Part shown: positions 54,305 to 64,000 of the stretch, one piece after another
How the letters are laid out: the number at the start of each line of letters is the position of its first letter
Numbering within the stretch: the first letter of the stretch is position 1
Source: Symbiodinium natans
Taxonomy: Eukaryota > Sar > Dinophyceae > Suessiales > Symbiodiniaceae
DNA length: 64,000 nt
Assembly: GCA_905221605.1 (NCBI GenBank)
Contig: CAJNDS010000979.1
Location: forward strand, 87,001 to 151,000
Direction of reading: 5' to 3'
Program-made: the position numbers and the translations under genes
The notes under the pieces: generated by a model
Database searches by the model: none
Told to the model about the DNA's origin: nothing
What the model saw: only the letters and a program-made list of their open reading frames with translations

Positions 54305-54335
<31 letters not shown>

Positions 54336-55151
54336 CAATATTAATATTTTCTTATCAGGGCCCATACTTCGGATCCCAAAAAAGCAGGGTAAGGGACCAT
54401 GACTCTATGGGCCCATGGCTCCCGATGCTTTGGGGGCAGCGGCTTTGGCAAGGTTTGAGGCGGCTGGCGTTGCCTGTCTGCAGCCCCGAACCCTAAACCC
54501 TAAAACCTAAACCCTAAACCCTAAGCCCTAAGCCCTAAGCCCTAAACCCGAAGCCATGTGGGAGTAACACTGGGGCCTATTCATTGGACTCGGTATGCGC
54601 AAGAGTCTACAGGGGGGTAAGAAGGGGATGATATGTTGCGGAATCCTGAACCCTAAGCATCCAAATCCCCTGAACCCTAAACCCTAAACCCTAAACCCTA
54701 AACCCTAAACAAAACCAGCAAGGGCTCGCTGTGCCTCTTGGGTCGGAAAGAGTTGGTTGAAGAAGCCTCCCAGCATTGATAGGGTTCTGAAGGGTCTACC
54801 CTAAACCCTAAACCCTAAACCCTAAACCCTAAACCCTAAACCCTAAACCCTAGGGTTGAGGGTAGGCATCTCGGGAAGTTTCGGGAAGATGAAGGAGCCT
54901 TGGGGAGTAGCGTATTAGCGAACCTTGGGGTTTAGGGTTTAGGGTATAGGGTCCTCGGGCAACACCCGCATGCTTTTGAGGAGGTGAGTGGTTCAGAGCT
55001 TGAGGTTCGCGAGTCGCTTTGGTTGAAACGTTGCAGGCGGCTCCTAAACCCTAAACCCTAATTCTCTATACCCTAAACCCCAAACCCCAAACCCTAAATC
55101 TCTCCTGAGCCTGCTTGAAGGTTCATAGTTACTTCTCAAATCAACAGCTGT
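52557..55151. other. Gene-free stretch
   Basis: Mixed: degenerate CCCTAAA/CCCTGAA arrays at 52940-53005, 53150-53248 and 53485-53520; a 17-nt C run (53719-53735); an (AAT)n microsatellite (54302-54348); C-rich arrays at 54488-54548, 54668-54712 and 54798-54854. The open frames here are short and unsupported. Confidence 0.5.
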
Positions 55152-55385
55152 CTGGTTCTTGGTAGGGAATGAGGGAATGAGGGCCCAACATAATCGGTAC
55201 TTCCTAACCAGCTATAGGCTATATCTGTACTTCTAACTGTACTTGTAACCATATTCGGGCACTTAAGCGGCTTATAGGTGGGTTATAAGTACAGTTATAA
55301 CTGGTTAACAAGTACCATGAACCTCCAAGTACCCTTTAACGGATTATGTTGGGCCCTCATTCCCTCATTCCCTACTAAGAACCAG
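55152..55385. mobile_element. TIR element, family I-related, 43 bp arms
   Basis: Left arm CTGGTTCTTGGTAGGGAATG continuing to AACATAATC; the right arm is its complement ending at 55385. Arms of about 43 bp are nearly perfect. The interior is a family II element, so this looks like a nested pair. Confidence 0.82.
55194..55340. mobile_element. Nested family II TIR core
   Basis: GGTACTTCCTAACCAG, then CTGTACTTGTAACC; the right part has GGGTTATAAGTACAGTTATA and CATGAACCTCCAAGTACC, matching the family II copies at 27593 and 60052. Confidence 0.65.
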
Positions 55386-55852
55386 GGGGCCAGGGAATTT
55401 CAACTTTCTGATTCCAACAAAATAAGGAAGCCCGAAAAAGTTTAAAGTTCAAGTGCTGGCAAGGCTTGTAAAGCCTGGCTTAACCTTCTTCTGACGCTAC
55501 TTCTCACTACCGTGAACCCTCAAGTACTTCAGGAGCCTGAACCCTAAACCCCAAAGTCTTTCAAGAACAAGGCCCCAGCATTTTGGAGTACAGTAATTAT
55601 ATCTACTTTATGTTGCAAGTCGATGGTAAGAACCCTAGAACTTGTTGATGATGTTGGGTCATACCTGCGGGTTGGAAAAAACAATAGAAGGAATTAACTC
55701 CTCAACCCAAAGCACGCCAAACTCTGAAGCCCTATCTTGGAGGTGCAAGTACTTATGACCCCAACTTTCACTCCCTAAGTCCTCAAAGTAGGCTAGAAGT
55801 AGACTGGTAGTTGCGGCAATAAGTACCCATGAACCAAGTAGACCCTGGACTC
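55386..55852. other. Gene-free stretch
   Basis: Unique sequence; an 85-residue open frame at 55659-55916 runs into the next element and is not called. Confidence 0.5.
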
Positions 55853-55919
55853 GGGATGTTCCCCCCCCTACACAGTCCTTAGTAGGGACTCTAGGACCCC
55901 CAATCAGGGGGAACATCCC
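55853..55919. mobile_element. TIR element, family IV (short)
   Basis: 67 bp, GGGATGTTCCCCCCCC ... GGGGGAACATCCC with internal ACAGTCCTTAGTAGGGA; right inner half lost. It abuts a CCCTAAA array. Confidence 0.75.
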
Positions 55920-55927
55920 AACCAGTA

Positions 55928-56030
55928 ACCCTAAACCCTAAACCCTAAACCCTAAACCCTAAACCCTAAACCCTAAACCCTAAACCCTAAACCCTAAACC
56001 CTAAACCCTAAACCCTAAACCCTAAACCCT
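55928..56030 (-). repeat. CCCTAAA array
   Basis: About 15 perfect units beginning within ten bases of the family IV element. Confidence 0.95.
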
Positions 56031-56148
56031 AGCTCGCACCTTCAGAGGCTCAGCCACCAGGGGGACTGGGACGAGTTCTGAGCCAAGCCGAGTCGCGCCA
56101 ACGAGTTCGGGCGGCGGTGGGGGGGGGGGGGGGGGCATTCAGCCAAGC

Positions 56149-56275
56149 CAGGCTTAGGGTTAGGTTTAGGGTTTAGGTTTTAGTTTAGGGTTTTAGGGTT
56201 TAGGGGTTTAGGGGTTTTTAGGGTTTAGGGTTTAGGGTTTAGGGTTTAGGGTTAGGGTAGGGTTTAGGGTTTAGT
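56149..56275 (+). repeat. Degenerate TTTAGGG array
   Basis: Irregular units of 5-9 nt, preceded by a 17-nt G run (56119-56135) and followed by an 11-12 nt T run and a 10-nt G run. Confidence 0.85.
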
Positions 56276-56468
56276 AGTTTTTTTTTTTTTGTTGGGCGGG
56301 GGGGGGGGGTTTGGGTGTTTGGGAAAATTTTAGGGCTTAGGCAGTTTAGGGTTTCCGGCTCTTAAACCCTCAGCCCTATTCGGGTTCAGGGTTCAGGGGT
56401 CTGCTAAATTTTGTGGAGGGCTTTGGCGTCAGGGCCTGTGGCCCCTCGAAGAGTAGGGTTTAGGAGTC

Positions 56469-56577
56469 TGGGTTTAGGGTTTAGGGTTTAGGGTTTAGGG
56501 TTTAGGGTTTAGGGTTTAGGGTTTAGGGTTTAGGGTTTAGGGTTTAGGGTTTAGGGTTTAGGGTTTAGGGTTAGGGT
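56469..56577 (+). repeat. TTTAGGG array
   Basis: About 15 nearly perfect units. Confidence 0.95.
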
Positions 56578-57514
56578 TTCTCTAAATTAAGTTCCCTTCT
56601 TGGGTCCCTTTGGTCCCTCTACGGCACCTTATGAAAGCAGGATCATTGACCTTTTAGCCCCAAACCCTCAACGATAAACCCTAACTCAACATACTACCCA
56701 TAAACCCACCTAAAGCCCTAAAGCCCTAAAGCCCTAAACCCTAAACCCTAAACCCTAAACCCTAAACCCTAATTTAGAGAACTACCCATACACCCCTGGC
56801 ACCCTGGAGTCCAGACGTGAGTTTAGGGTCTAGGGGTGTGCAGAGTTTGGGGGTTTAGGGTTAGGGGGTTTAGGGTGCAGTTAGGGCTTAGGGTTAGGGG
56901 GTTTGGGTTTCGGGGTGTAGGGCCTTGAGGGTTTTCGGGCTTCGGGTTCCTAAGCCCTCCACACGCCCTATGAACCCGAAATAGCCCCCACACCCCCCCC
57001 CCCCCCCCCGCAAACCGGAAACCCAGCCTTGTTTCCCCCAGCGCCCTGCTTCAACGCGGGTGTCGTGGTGAAACTCCTACGTGCTTGGGGATCACTGGGC
57101 CCGCAAGCTTGCCATCCAGAGGTTCTTACCCTAAACCCAAACCCTGCGTTTTATGGTTTCGGCTTAGCCCTACACCCAAAAAATCTCAACTCCTTAATCC
57201 CCGTGGAGAGGGTTCATGGCTCAGGGTTTTAGGGTTTAGGGCTTTAGGGTTTAGGGTTTTGCGTGGGTGGTGGGGATGGCATTTGCCTACTTTATGCCAT
57301 AAGGCTGGGCTGCACGCTACCAAGACTGTACTCAAGGCACGGTGAGGGAGGTGTCTAGGGAGGTGGTGTAGTCCCCAACCCTAAAAACCCTAAAAGTTTA
57401 GGGCTTTGGGTCTCTAGGGCCTGTTAAAGAAGGGGCTTACTGTAGGGTCGAGGATGCCGTTGGCTTGGGTGCCACGTGGCCCACTGAAAACCTGGAACTC
57501 CACCGGCCCGAGTT
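56578..57514. other. Gene-free stretch
   Basis: C-rich array (56715-56770), eroded G-rich words (56820-56960), an approximately 18-nt C run (about 56992-57009), unique sequence. Open frames at 57029-57345 cross repeat words and are not called. Confidence 0.5.
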
Positions 57515-57640
57515 TCATGGGTTCCCCTACTACGCCCCCTTGGTTCCCCCCTTAAATAGCTAAATAGCCTTAATTATGGGGGGGGGGGGGGGAACCTAAG
57601 GGGGGGGTAGTATAGAGGGGGGTAGTAGGGGAACCCATGA
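57515..57640. mobile_element. TIR element, family VIII
   Basis: 126 bp with termini TCATGGGTTCCCCTACTAC and its perfect complement; the centre has a 15-nt G run (57578-57592). Confidence 0.7.
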
Positions 57641-57779
57641 TAGTTGGCCAGAATAATGCCAGGTCTCCATCTGGCCAGCCTTCGCGCACCGTGGTGGCTT
57701 GAAGTTGAGGGCCCTAAACCTCGTATATTCCAGGCTGGCCGCCTTTAAAATCCCTCTGAAAAAAGACTCCTTACAGCCC

Positions 57780-57907
57780 AAAACCCTAAACCCTAAACCC
57801 TAGACTCTAAACCCTAAACCCTAGACCCTAAACCCTAAACCCGAGACCCTAAACCCTAAACCCTAAACCCGTAAACCCTAAACCCTAGCCCTAAACCCTA
57901 AACCCAA
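57780..57907 (-). repeat. CCCTAAA array, degenerate
   Basis: About 18 units with recurring CCCTAGA variants. Confidence 0.9.
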
Positions 57908-58489
57908 GAAGGGTAAGTATAAAACATGCCAAAAGGCCCTCCCTAGAAATGCTCGGACCTAAAAAACCACTCCCTGGGCTCCATGCACCTATCGTATACA
58001 CCTGGGCCCTAGTTTAGGGTTTAGGGTTAGGGTTTAGGGTTTAGGGTGTAGGGTTTAGGGTTTAGGGTTTAGGGTTTTTTGGTAGAACCCCTGTGCCCTG
58101 TACCCATGGGTTTGGGGTTTGGGGTTTCGGGTTTAGGGTTTGGGGTTTAGGGCTTGGGGTTTAGGGTTTCAGGGTACGTATGACCCTACTTTTAAGTACC
58201 CATGAAGCTTCAAGAAAAGGCTGGCACTGAGAGGCGACGCTGGGGTCTCCCTACCCTTGCAGGAGGAGCGCCAGGGAAGGTACCACGCTCCCACCACTTC
58301 GCCACTTGGGAGGGGGGTGTTCTAAACCCCTGATTAGGGTTTTAGGGTTTAGGGTTTAGGATTAGGGCTTAGGGTTAAGCATGAGGCTCCCGTGGCAGGC
58401 CTTTCGAGGCTCGAAGTGTCTCTGGCGTCGGACGTGCAGTGGCGTCTGGCTTCGCTCAAAGAGCTGTGACACTCCAAAAGGATAATTCG
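57908..58489. other. Gene-free, G-rich arrays
   Basis: TTTAGGG words at 58012-58080 and 58110-58175 (with TTTGGGG), unique sequence 58190-58330. Confidence 0.55.
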
Positions 58490-58583
58490 CTAGACCCAGG
58501 AGTAACCAAGGAATAAAAACGATGCCCTTTTTGGTTTTAAAGGGGGTTACAAGGGAACCTAAGGGCCTACTCTGGGTCTGTAG
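58490..58583 (+). mobile_element. TIR element, family V
   Basis: 94 bp, CTAGACCCAGGAGTAACC ... GGGCCTACTCTGGGTCTGTAG, core GATGCCCTTTTTGG. Confidence 0.72.
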
Positions 58584-60051
58584 CCACGGGAACAACTAGG
58601 GAACCCATTTCCTGCAGCCGATACACGGAAACCCAACCAATGGCACATGGGTATTTCCGGGGGTTCCCCTCTTAGACCCCAGATAGAATGCAAATACCCT
58701 TAAAAAGGACCGCCCAAAAAGGGGACCCGCCATTTTCGGAAACCTAACCCCTGATGGAACAAACAAAAGTTTTAGAACCTAGAATGGCAACTATACCGCC
58801 ACAGACTAGGGCTTCGGGCCCAAAAAGGTTCGCTGCTTTGGTGGGGGAGGGGGGGGGGGGGCGGTGTGGAATCGGGGCGGGGCTGGGGTTGACAGCTATA
58901 AGCTTCTAGACCCGAAACCGCCTGAAACGCCACCTCACACCCGATTCGAAACAAATTCAACCAAAAAACGATAACACAACAAAAACGAAGAGACGCCTAA
59001 AACAACACCTATATGAAGACGCGCAACAAACCCTAAAAAAAGGGACCTTAAAGCCCAGAGGCTTGAACTGGGCGGCCGAAACGCTCGCGGCCCCTTCAAA
59101 CTAAGGGGCCGCCCTTCAGAAAGAAGATCGGAGTTGTGCTTTAGGGTTTAGGGTTTAGGGTTTAGGGTTTAAACCCTTTGAGAAGTATTTATGAATAGTT
59201 TCCCGGTATAACTAAAGAAGGGAGATTGAAAAATCTCCCAAAGCACAACCCAGAGATGGGCCTTTGCAGCCAACCTGCACCCGGCGACGCGATGCAGGCT
59301 TTCGGGTGGGGTAATTTAAGAGCTTCCGGCTCTCCACAAGCCGAAACACAAAATGGCTAGACCCTAAAAGCCCTACCTGCTTGAATTATAGCTGTACCCG
59401 GAAGCCCCAGGTCCTCTAAGTAGGTTACAACTAGACATATAGTTGGGGTTCTAGGTACCCATGAACCTCCAAGTTGTTGTTGAAGCCTCGGAGCTTTTCA
59501 GGGTTCAGGTACTGCCGTGTTAGGAGGTTCCAAAGCCCCCCCCCCCCCCCCCCAAAAAAAAAAAAAAGCTAAACGCCGTCAAAACGTTCTAGGTCTCAGG
59601 CCCCCTAACACCCCTGAACAAACGCAAAGCCCATCATGAAAACACCTCAAAAAACCCGCCAAACACCACAAACCCCTCGCGGCCTCAGACGCACCAAACA
59701 CCCCCGAACCCAGGAAGACCGCCTGACAACAGTCGGAGAGGCGATCTTCCATGATTTTCAGGTTTAGGATTTAGGGTTTAGGGTTTAGGGTTTAGGGGTG
59801 TAGGGCTTCTCTCACCCCGGGTAGCCCCACCTCGGCAACCAGGAGCTCGATGCAGCAACGGGGTAGCGCAGTGAACCCTGAGCCCTTGAGCCCTATAGAG
59901 CTCGAAACACTTAACCCTAGGCCCTAAACCCTAACCCTAAACCCTAAACCCTAAACCCTAAACCCTTAACCTCCAGCCCTCGAGCCCTAACCCTAAACCC
60001 GAAGCCCCCGAGTTTAAGGTGGGGCCCTCCCTGTACTTGCACCACTCAGCC
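58584..60051. other. Gene-free stretch
   Basis: Unique sequence; G-rich array 59141-59171; an 18-nt C run followed by 14 A (59536-59567); C-rich array 59920-59970. The phrase CATGAACCTCCAAG at 59461 is a family II terminus without a clear partner. Confidence 0.5.
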
Positions 60052-60192
60052 CTTGGAGGTTCATGGTACTGAATAACCCAACTCTAACTGTACTTATAAC
60101 CCACTTGTAACCATATGAGGATACTGAGAGGGCTTGTAAGAGGGTAAAATGAACAGTTATAACTGGGGTTATCAGGACCCTGGACCTCCAAG
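60052..60192. mobile_element. TIR element, family II
   Basis: 141 bp, CTTGGAGGTTCATGGTACTG ... CCTGGACCTCCAAG, internal AACTGTACTTATAACCC and AACAGTTATAACTGG. Confidence 0.75.
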
Positions 60193-60235
60193 CAACCAAA
60201 ACCAAAGCCGAAGTACGGAGTTTGGGGGAGTTTGG

Positions 60236-60345
60236 GTTTTAGGGTTTAGGGTTTAGGGTTTAGGGTTTAGGGTTTAGGGTTTAGGGTTTAGGGTTTAGGG
60301 TTTAGGGTTTAGGGTTTAGGGTTTAGGGTTTAGGGTTTAGGGAGG
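60236..60345 (+). repeat. TTTAGGG array
   Basis: About 15 nearly perfect units. Confidence 0.95.
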
Positions 60346-60392
60346 GTTAGGGGTTTAGGGGTTTTAGGATGTCTAGGGTTTGGGAGAGTTCC

Positions 60393-60505
60393 GAGACCCC
60401 GGAGTAACCCAGGAATAAACCATGGCGCCCTTTTTGGTTTAAAGGGGGCTGTAAGGAAACCTAAGCCCTAAAAAAGGGGGAATAGGGCCTATTCCGGGTC
60501 CTAGG
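60393..60505 (+). mobile_element. TIR element, family V
   Basis: 113 bp, GAGACCCCGGAGTAACCC ... GGGCCTATTCCGGGTCCTAG, core GGCGCCCTTTTTGGTTTAAA. Confidence 0.72.
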
Positions 60506-60988
60506 AACCCCAAACCCTAAACCCTAAACCCCAAACCCTAAACCCTAAACCCTAAATCCTAAACCCTAAATGGGACTATCAGATGTTTTGGGGGTTGTTG
60601 GACTTGTGGGAGTTGGGATGTAGGACTTAAGGGGCTTACAGGGATTTAGGGTCGAGGTAGAGTCTACACCCTAAAAACCCTAAACCCTAAACCCTAAACC
60701 CTAAACCCTGGAAACTCCGAAGAAAAAAGCCCCCAAGCTCCCTCAGGGCCTATAGGGACTCCGTGCCCTGGCAGCACGCGGCATGCGGAGGTCCAGGGAT
60801 TCATGGCGAAGTGTTTAGGGTTTAGGGTTTAGGGTTTAGGGTTTAGGGTTTAGGCTTTAGGGTTTAGGGTTTAGGGTTAGTGTGTATAGGGTTTAGGGTT
60901 TAGAGATCACAGAGGTGGTTGGGGAGGTTCGGGTTAAGGTTTAGGGCTCGGGGCTTCCGGGCTTTTGGGTTCCTAGACCCAAAAACCT
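60506..60988. other. Gene-free, arrays of both orientations
   Basis: C-rich arrays at 60510-60572 and 60670-60710, G-rich array at 60812-60880. Confidence 0.6.
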
Positions 60989-61095
60989 CTACCTTAAGAA
61001 CCCCAAACCTACTTTTTTGTAGGTTATTACTATAAATCCCCTTATAGGATTCTTAGGACACCTACAAAATAGGAGGTTTTGGGCTCTTAAGGTAG
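60989..61095. mobile_element. TIR element, family VI
   Basis: TACCTTAAGAACCCCAAACC with TTTTTTGTAGG at the left; CCTACAAAATAGGAGGTTTT and GGGCTCTTAAGGTA at the right. Arms of about 33 bp. Confidence 0.78.
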
Positions 61096-61860
61096 GATTC
61101 AATATCTTGGAGGCCTGCCCGTCCTTGAGCAATATTCTTAAACGTGTTAGGCCTCTCTGAGCCCTCAGACGCCTGAATCTCAAGCCCTAAACCCTAAACC
61201 CTAAACCCTCAACCCTAAACCCTAACCCGAGACCTTGAAACCTAAACCCCCCAGACAAACACAAAGTCAACCGCCTCATGCGCCCCGGACACGAAGTGAA
61301 TCCCCCTATTGGCCAAGACCACAACGCGGAAAATGGCCTGCGTTGTTGCGCCGCCTTCAGGGATGCCGTTTTTGTGAGGTGCGGGTCTTGCCCAAGATAG
61401 GGGACCCTATGTTAAACAGTTTAAGGTTCAGGGTTTGAGGCTGAGGGTTTCATGCAAAACGCCGCCCGAAAAGGGAACCCTGAAACGCAGGGTCGGGGAT
61501 TCCATCAGTCAAAGTTGCGCTGTCGACCCTAACCCTGAATGCCCATACCCTAACCCCTAAACCCCAAATCTGTTGGTTGCCCCCGTTTAGGGCTTGCCGA
61601 GAAGCAATCAATCCCGCCCCCGGCTTGCCTCGTGCGTCGCATGACGGGTTCTCCGCATCCTTGGCGGAAGAGTAGGTTTAGGGTTTAGGGTTTAGGGTTG
61701 AGGGTTGAGGGTTGAGGGTTTAGGGTTTCAGGCCCCTGAATCCTAAACCTTACACCGTTCGGCAAGGGGTCCAAGGCTTTAGGGCCTTTAGGGCATAAGA
61801 ATCAGCATTGAGGATCTAGGCTGTGGGGCTGCGGGGTAAGGGTTCAGAGTTGAGGTTTGG
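61096..61860. other. Gene-free stretch
   Basis: Short C-rich patch (61183-61220), unique sequence, G-rich patch (61676-61725). Confidence 0.5.
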
Positions 61861-62005
61861 GGAAGAGCGAGAAAGAAGAAAGCAAAGAAAGTAATAAAGA
61901 ACGAAAGGAAGAAAAATAAAGAAATAAATAAAACAAAACGAAGTAAAGAAATAAAAAAAGAAAGGCAGGAAGAAATTATGAAAGACAGAAAGACAGAAAG
62001 AGGGG
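61861..62005 (+). repeat. Polypurine (GA/AAAG) tract
   Basis: About 140 bp almost free of pyrimidines on the plus strand, built from AAAGAA, GAAAGA and AAATAA words. Its translation on the minus strand gives a hydrophobic frame that I do not regard as a gene. Confidence 0.85.
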
Positions 62006-62621
62006 GCTTAGGATTTAGGAGAGGGACGGATGGCATCCGGAAATGGACTTCGTACCTTCCTTAATAGGAATTATAGAATTATAGTAGTAGAGGGTATATT
62101 CCCCCCCCCCCCCCCTTCGGGTTCATTTCGTCCCTAAACCCTAAACCCTAAACCCTCATATCCGTGGACGCGAAGGCCGCCGACGCGCCCCACCGGCCGG
62201 TGGTTTGGGGTTTAGGCTCCTTTTGGGTTTAGGGTTTAGGGCTTAGGGGTTTAGGGTTTGGGGTTTAGGGTTTAACGTTTAGGGTTCAGGGTTGAGGGCT
62301 TAGGGTTCGGGGTTTGGGTTTAGGGCTTCGGGTTTAGGGACTCTTTCAGTATCCTGCGCGAACCCGACCTCCTCATTCCCAGGGAGGGCGGGGGAGCTTC
62401 TGCACTGACACCAAGTTGGATCCAACGACCCCCTCTTAGGGTTTAGGGTTTAGGGTTTAGGGAAACTCCGCCCACCACCGAAGATGAAGAGTTCACCCGA
62501 AGCCCTAAACCCTAAACCATGAAACCGCCAGGGGCACCCTCAGAACCTGCGAAGAATGGAACCCCGAAGCGCCCTAAAACCCGAAACCCTGAGATCGAGT
62601 GAGCGCGCATGAAAATCCCAC
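62006..62621. other. Gene-free, eroded G-rich repeats
   Basis: A 15-nt C run (62101-62115), C-rich patch (62131-62157), G-rich degenerate words (62205-62345) with TTTGGGG, GTTGAGG and TTCGGGT forms. Confidence 0.5.
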
Positions 62622-62691
62622 AAACCCTAAACCCTAAACCCTAAACCCTAAACCCTAAACCCTAAACCCTAAACCCTAAACCCTAAACCCG
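62622..62691 (-). repeat. CCCTAAA array
   Basis: About ten perfect units. The unique stretch 62692-62993 that follows holds no recognisable gene. Confidence 0.9.
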
Positions 62692-62993
62692 AGCGCGACA
62701 AGACCGTGGAAGCCCCTCAGCCAGGCGCAGTTTTAGATCACCCCCGTTCTGAGATCATCCCTTTATAGGGGATAGGATTAGGGGGACCCTTGGGGATATA
62801 GACCCTCTGAATAAGGTCCCTGTTTAAGAGAGCCAGAAGAGGGTTAAGAAGGGGTTCCCTTTTAAGGGTCCCCCTTATCCTACCTAGGACTTTAGGACCC
62901 CTTGCATGGATGCACAACACATTCTACTCAAACCCGACAATCCTAAGGTTTAGGACTTAGGGTTTAGGGTTCGGGGTTCCCGGGCTTAGGGTG

Positions 62994-63080
62994 CCTAAAC
63001 CCTAAACCCTAAACCCTAAACCCTAAACCCTAAACCCTAAACCCTAAACCCTAAACCCAAAACCCTAAACCCTAAACCCT
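62994..63080 (-). repeat. CCCTAAA array
   Basis: About 12 units. It faces the G-rich array at 63217 across about 135 bp. Confidence 0.93.
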
Positions 63081-63216
63081 TGAAACCCCAAACATCCCAA
63101 GGCCGTGGCAATCTCGGGGCGCCCTCGGGTCAGAACAGCCAGACGGGAGGCCTTGGGCAACACTTTGGGGCTTAGGGGTCTAGGGCACAAGGGTTTAAGG
63201 CGCTCAGGCTCGGGTT

Positions 63217-63415
63217 TGGGTTTAGGGTTTAGGGTTTAGGGTTTAGGGTTTAGGGTTTAGGGTTTAGGGTTTAGGGTTTAGGGTTTAGGGTTTAGGGTTT
63301 AGGGTATTAGGGTTTAGGGTTTAGGGTTTAGGGTTTAGGGTTTAGGGTTTAGGGTTTAGGGTTTAGGGTTTAGGGTTTAGGGTTTAGGAGGGTTTAGGGT
63401 TTAGGGTTTAGGGCT
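63217..63415 (+). repeat. TTTAGGG array
   Basis: About 28 units with two indels (GTATTAGGG, GGAGGGTTTAGGG). Confidence 0.95.
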
Positions 63416-64000
63416 TGGGGTTATTGTGGTGCTGGGTTTAGGGTTTGGGGCACGGAGCCCTAGTCCTAGTAGGGTGGAGGGTTCACGGCTGTTCAAAGGA
63501 AGGCTTCAGAGTTGTGTCGGGTTTTCGTTAGTGTGTGCAGCTGGTAATTGTCTGTATCAAAATAAGGGCACCCTGTTTGGGTTGGTTCCTGTATCAGGGA
63601 ACCTAGAACCAGAAAAGGGTAAACGGGCACCACTGGGCTACCGACAGTTGCCTTAAATCCTGACCCACTATTCGCTGAAGAACCACCCCACGAAAACACA
63701 GAACACATTTTCCCTTATAGGGGCCCTGTAGGGATTAGCATTCTTTATCATAAGCAAAACAAGTTCATATTACCTTAATCGGAATTCTAGTAGTATAGGG
63801 TCTTATAGGGATTAGTATTCAGCATAGCCCGTGATCTTTTCGGGGGGGGCAGGGTGGGGTCTTAAACCCCAAACCCTAAACCCCAAACCCCAAATCCTAA
63901 ACCCTAACCCTAAACCCTACACCCGAATCCCCCGAGAATTCCTGAGGAGCTTGCACGGGGGTCGTCCACAGTCGTCGGCCTCGGCTGTTTCCGGGTTGAG
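63416..64000. other. Gene-free right edge
   Basis: Unique sequence, a family V-like remnant at about 63562-63650 (GGGCACCCTGTTTGGGTTGG, CAGGGAACCTAGAACC), a C-rich patch at 63865-63920. Small opposed open frames at 63426-63708 are not supported. Confidence 0.5.

Noticed and set aside
61788-62036. A hydrophobic 82-residue minus-strand frame
   Set aside because: It is the translation of the polypurine tract; Phe/Leu/Ser richness follows from TTT/CTT/TCT codons.

Overview
The window looks like dinoflagellate nuclear DNA from a subtelomeric or telomere-repeat-rich region. Three things point there. (1) Two tandem genes encode the HU-like dinoflagellate histone-like protein (major basic nuclear protein), with the typical N-terminal Met-Lys-Ala repeat. 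(2) The ubiquitous heptamer is TTTAGGG/CCCTAAA, the telomere type of dinoflagellates (also of plants and some other protists). (3) Gene style: tandem duplicated genes, all seven recognisable genes on the minus strand, short introns with AG|G borders, and a GC-AG intron in both HLP genes. Species cannot be named from the sequence.

Layout. 1-5372: degenerate telomere-like arrays that switch orientation, no gene. 5373-20142: a tandem array of ~5.7-6.1 kb units (5373-11480, 11481-17201, 17202-~20142). Each unit carries one minus-strand gene of an unrecognised membrane or secreted protein plus long TTTAGGG arrays; the first two units also carry a pure TTTAGGA-variant array and a GC-rich satellite. 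A divergent fourth copy lies at 22564-24035, and the third copy is a chimera of the array type and the fourth-copy type. 21004-21610 is a ~600 bp TAC/CTA microsatellite. 24482-35144: no recognised gene, scattered telomeric arrays and small terminal-inverted-repeat (TIR) elements. 35145-38567: a 1140-residue multi-pass membrane protein in a single open frame. 39558-41724: two HLP genes in direct tandem. 41725-64000: no recognised gene; a mosaic of short TTTAGGG/CCCTAAA arrays, poly-G/poly-C runs and at least seven families of ~65-250 bp foldback elements resembling MITEs.

The most interesting signals are: the four-copy gene whose product has six hydrophobic segments, each bounded by cysteines exactly 24 residues apart; a 65 bp telomeric array with an 11 bp flanking duplication whose empty site survives in three paralogous units; telomeric arrays lying inside, or replacing, TIR elements; and heptamer-variant arrays (TTTAGGA, CTTAGGG, TTTGGGG) amplified separately. 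Together they suggest that interstitial telomeric DNA here spreads by insertion and local amplification and is not simply a buried chromosome end. All copy counts, boundaries and alignments were made by eye.
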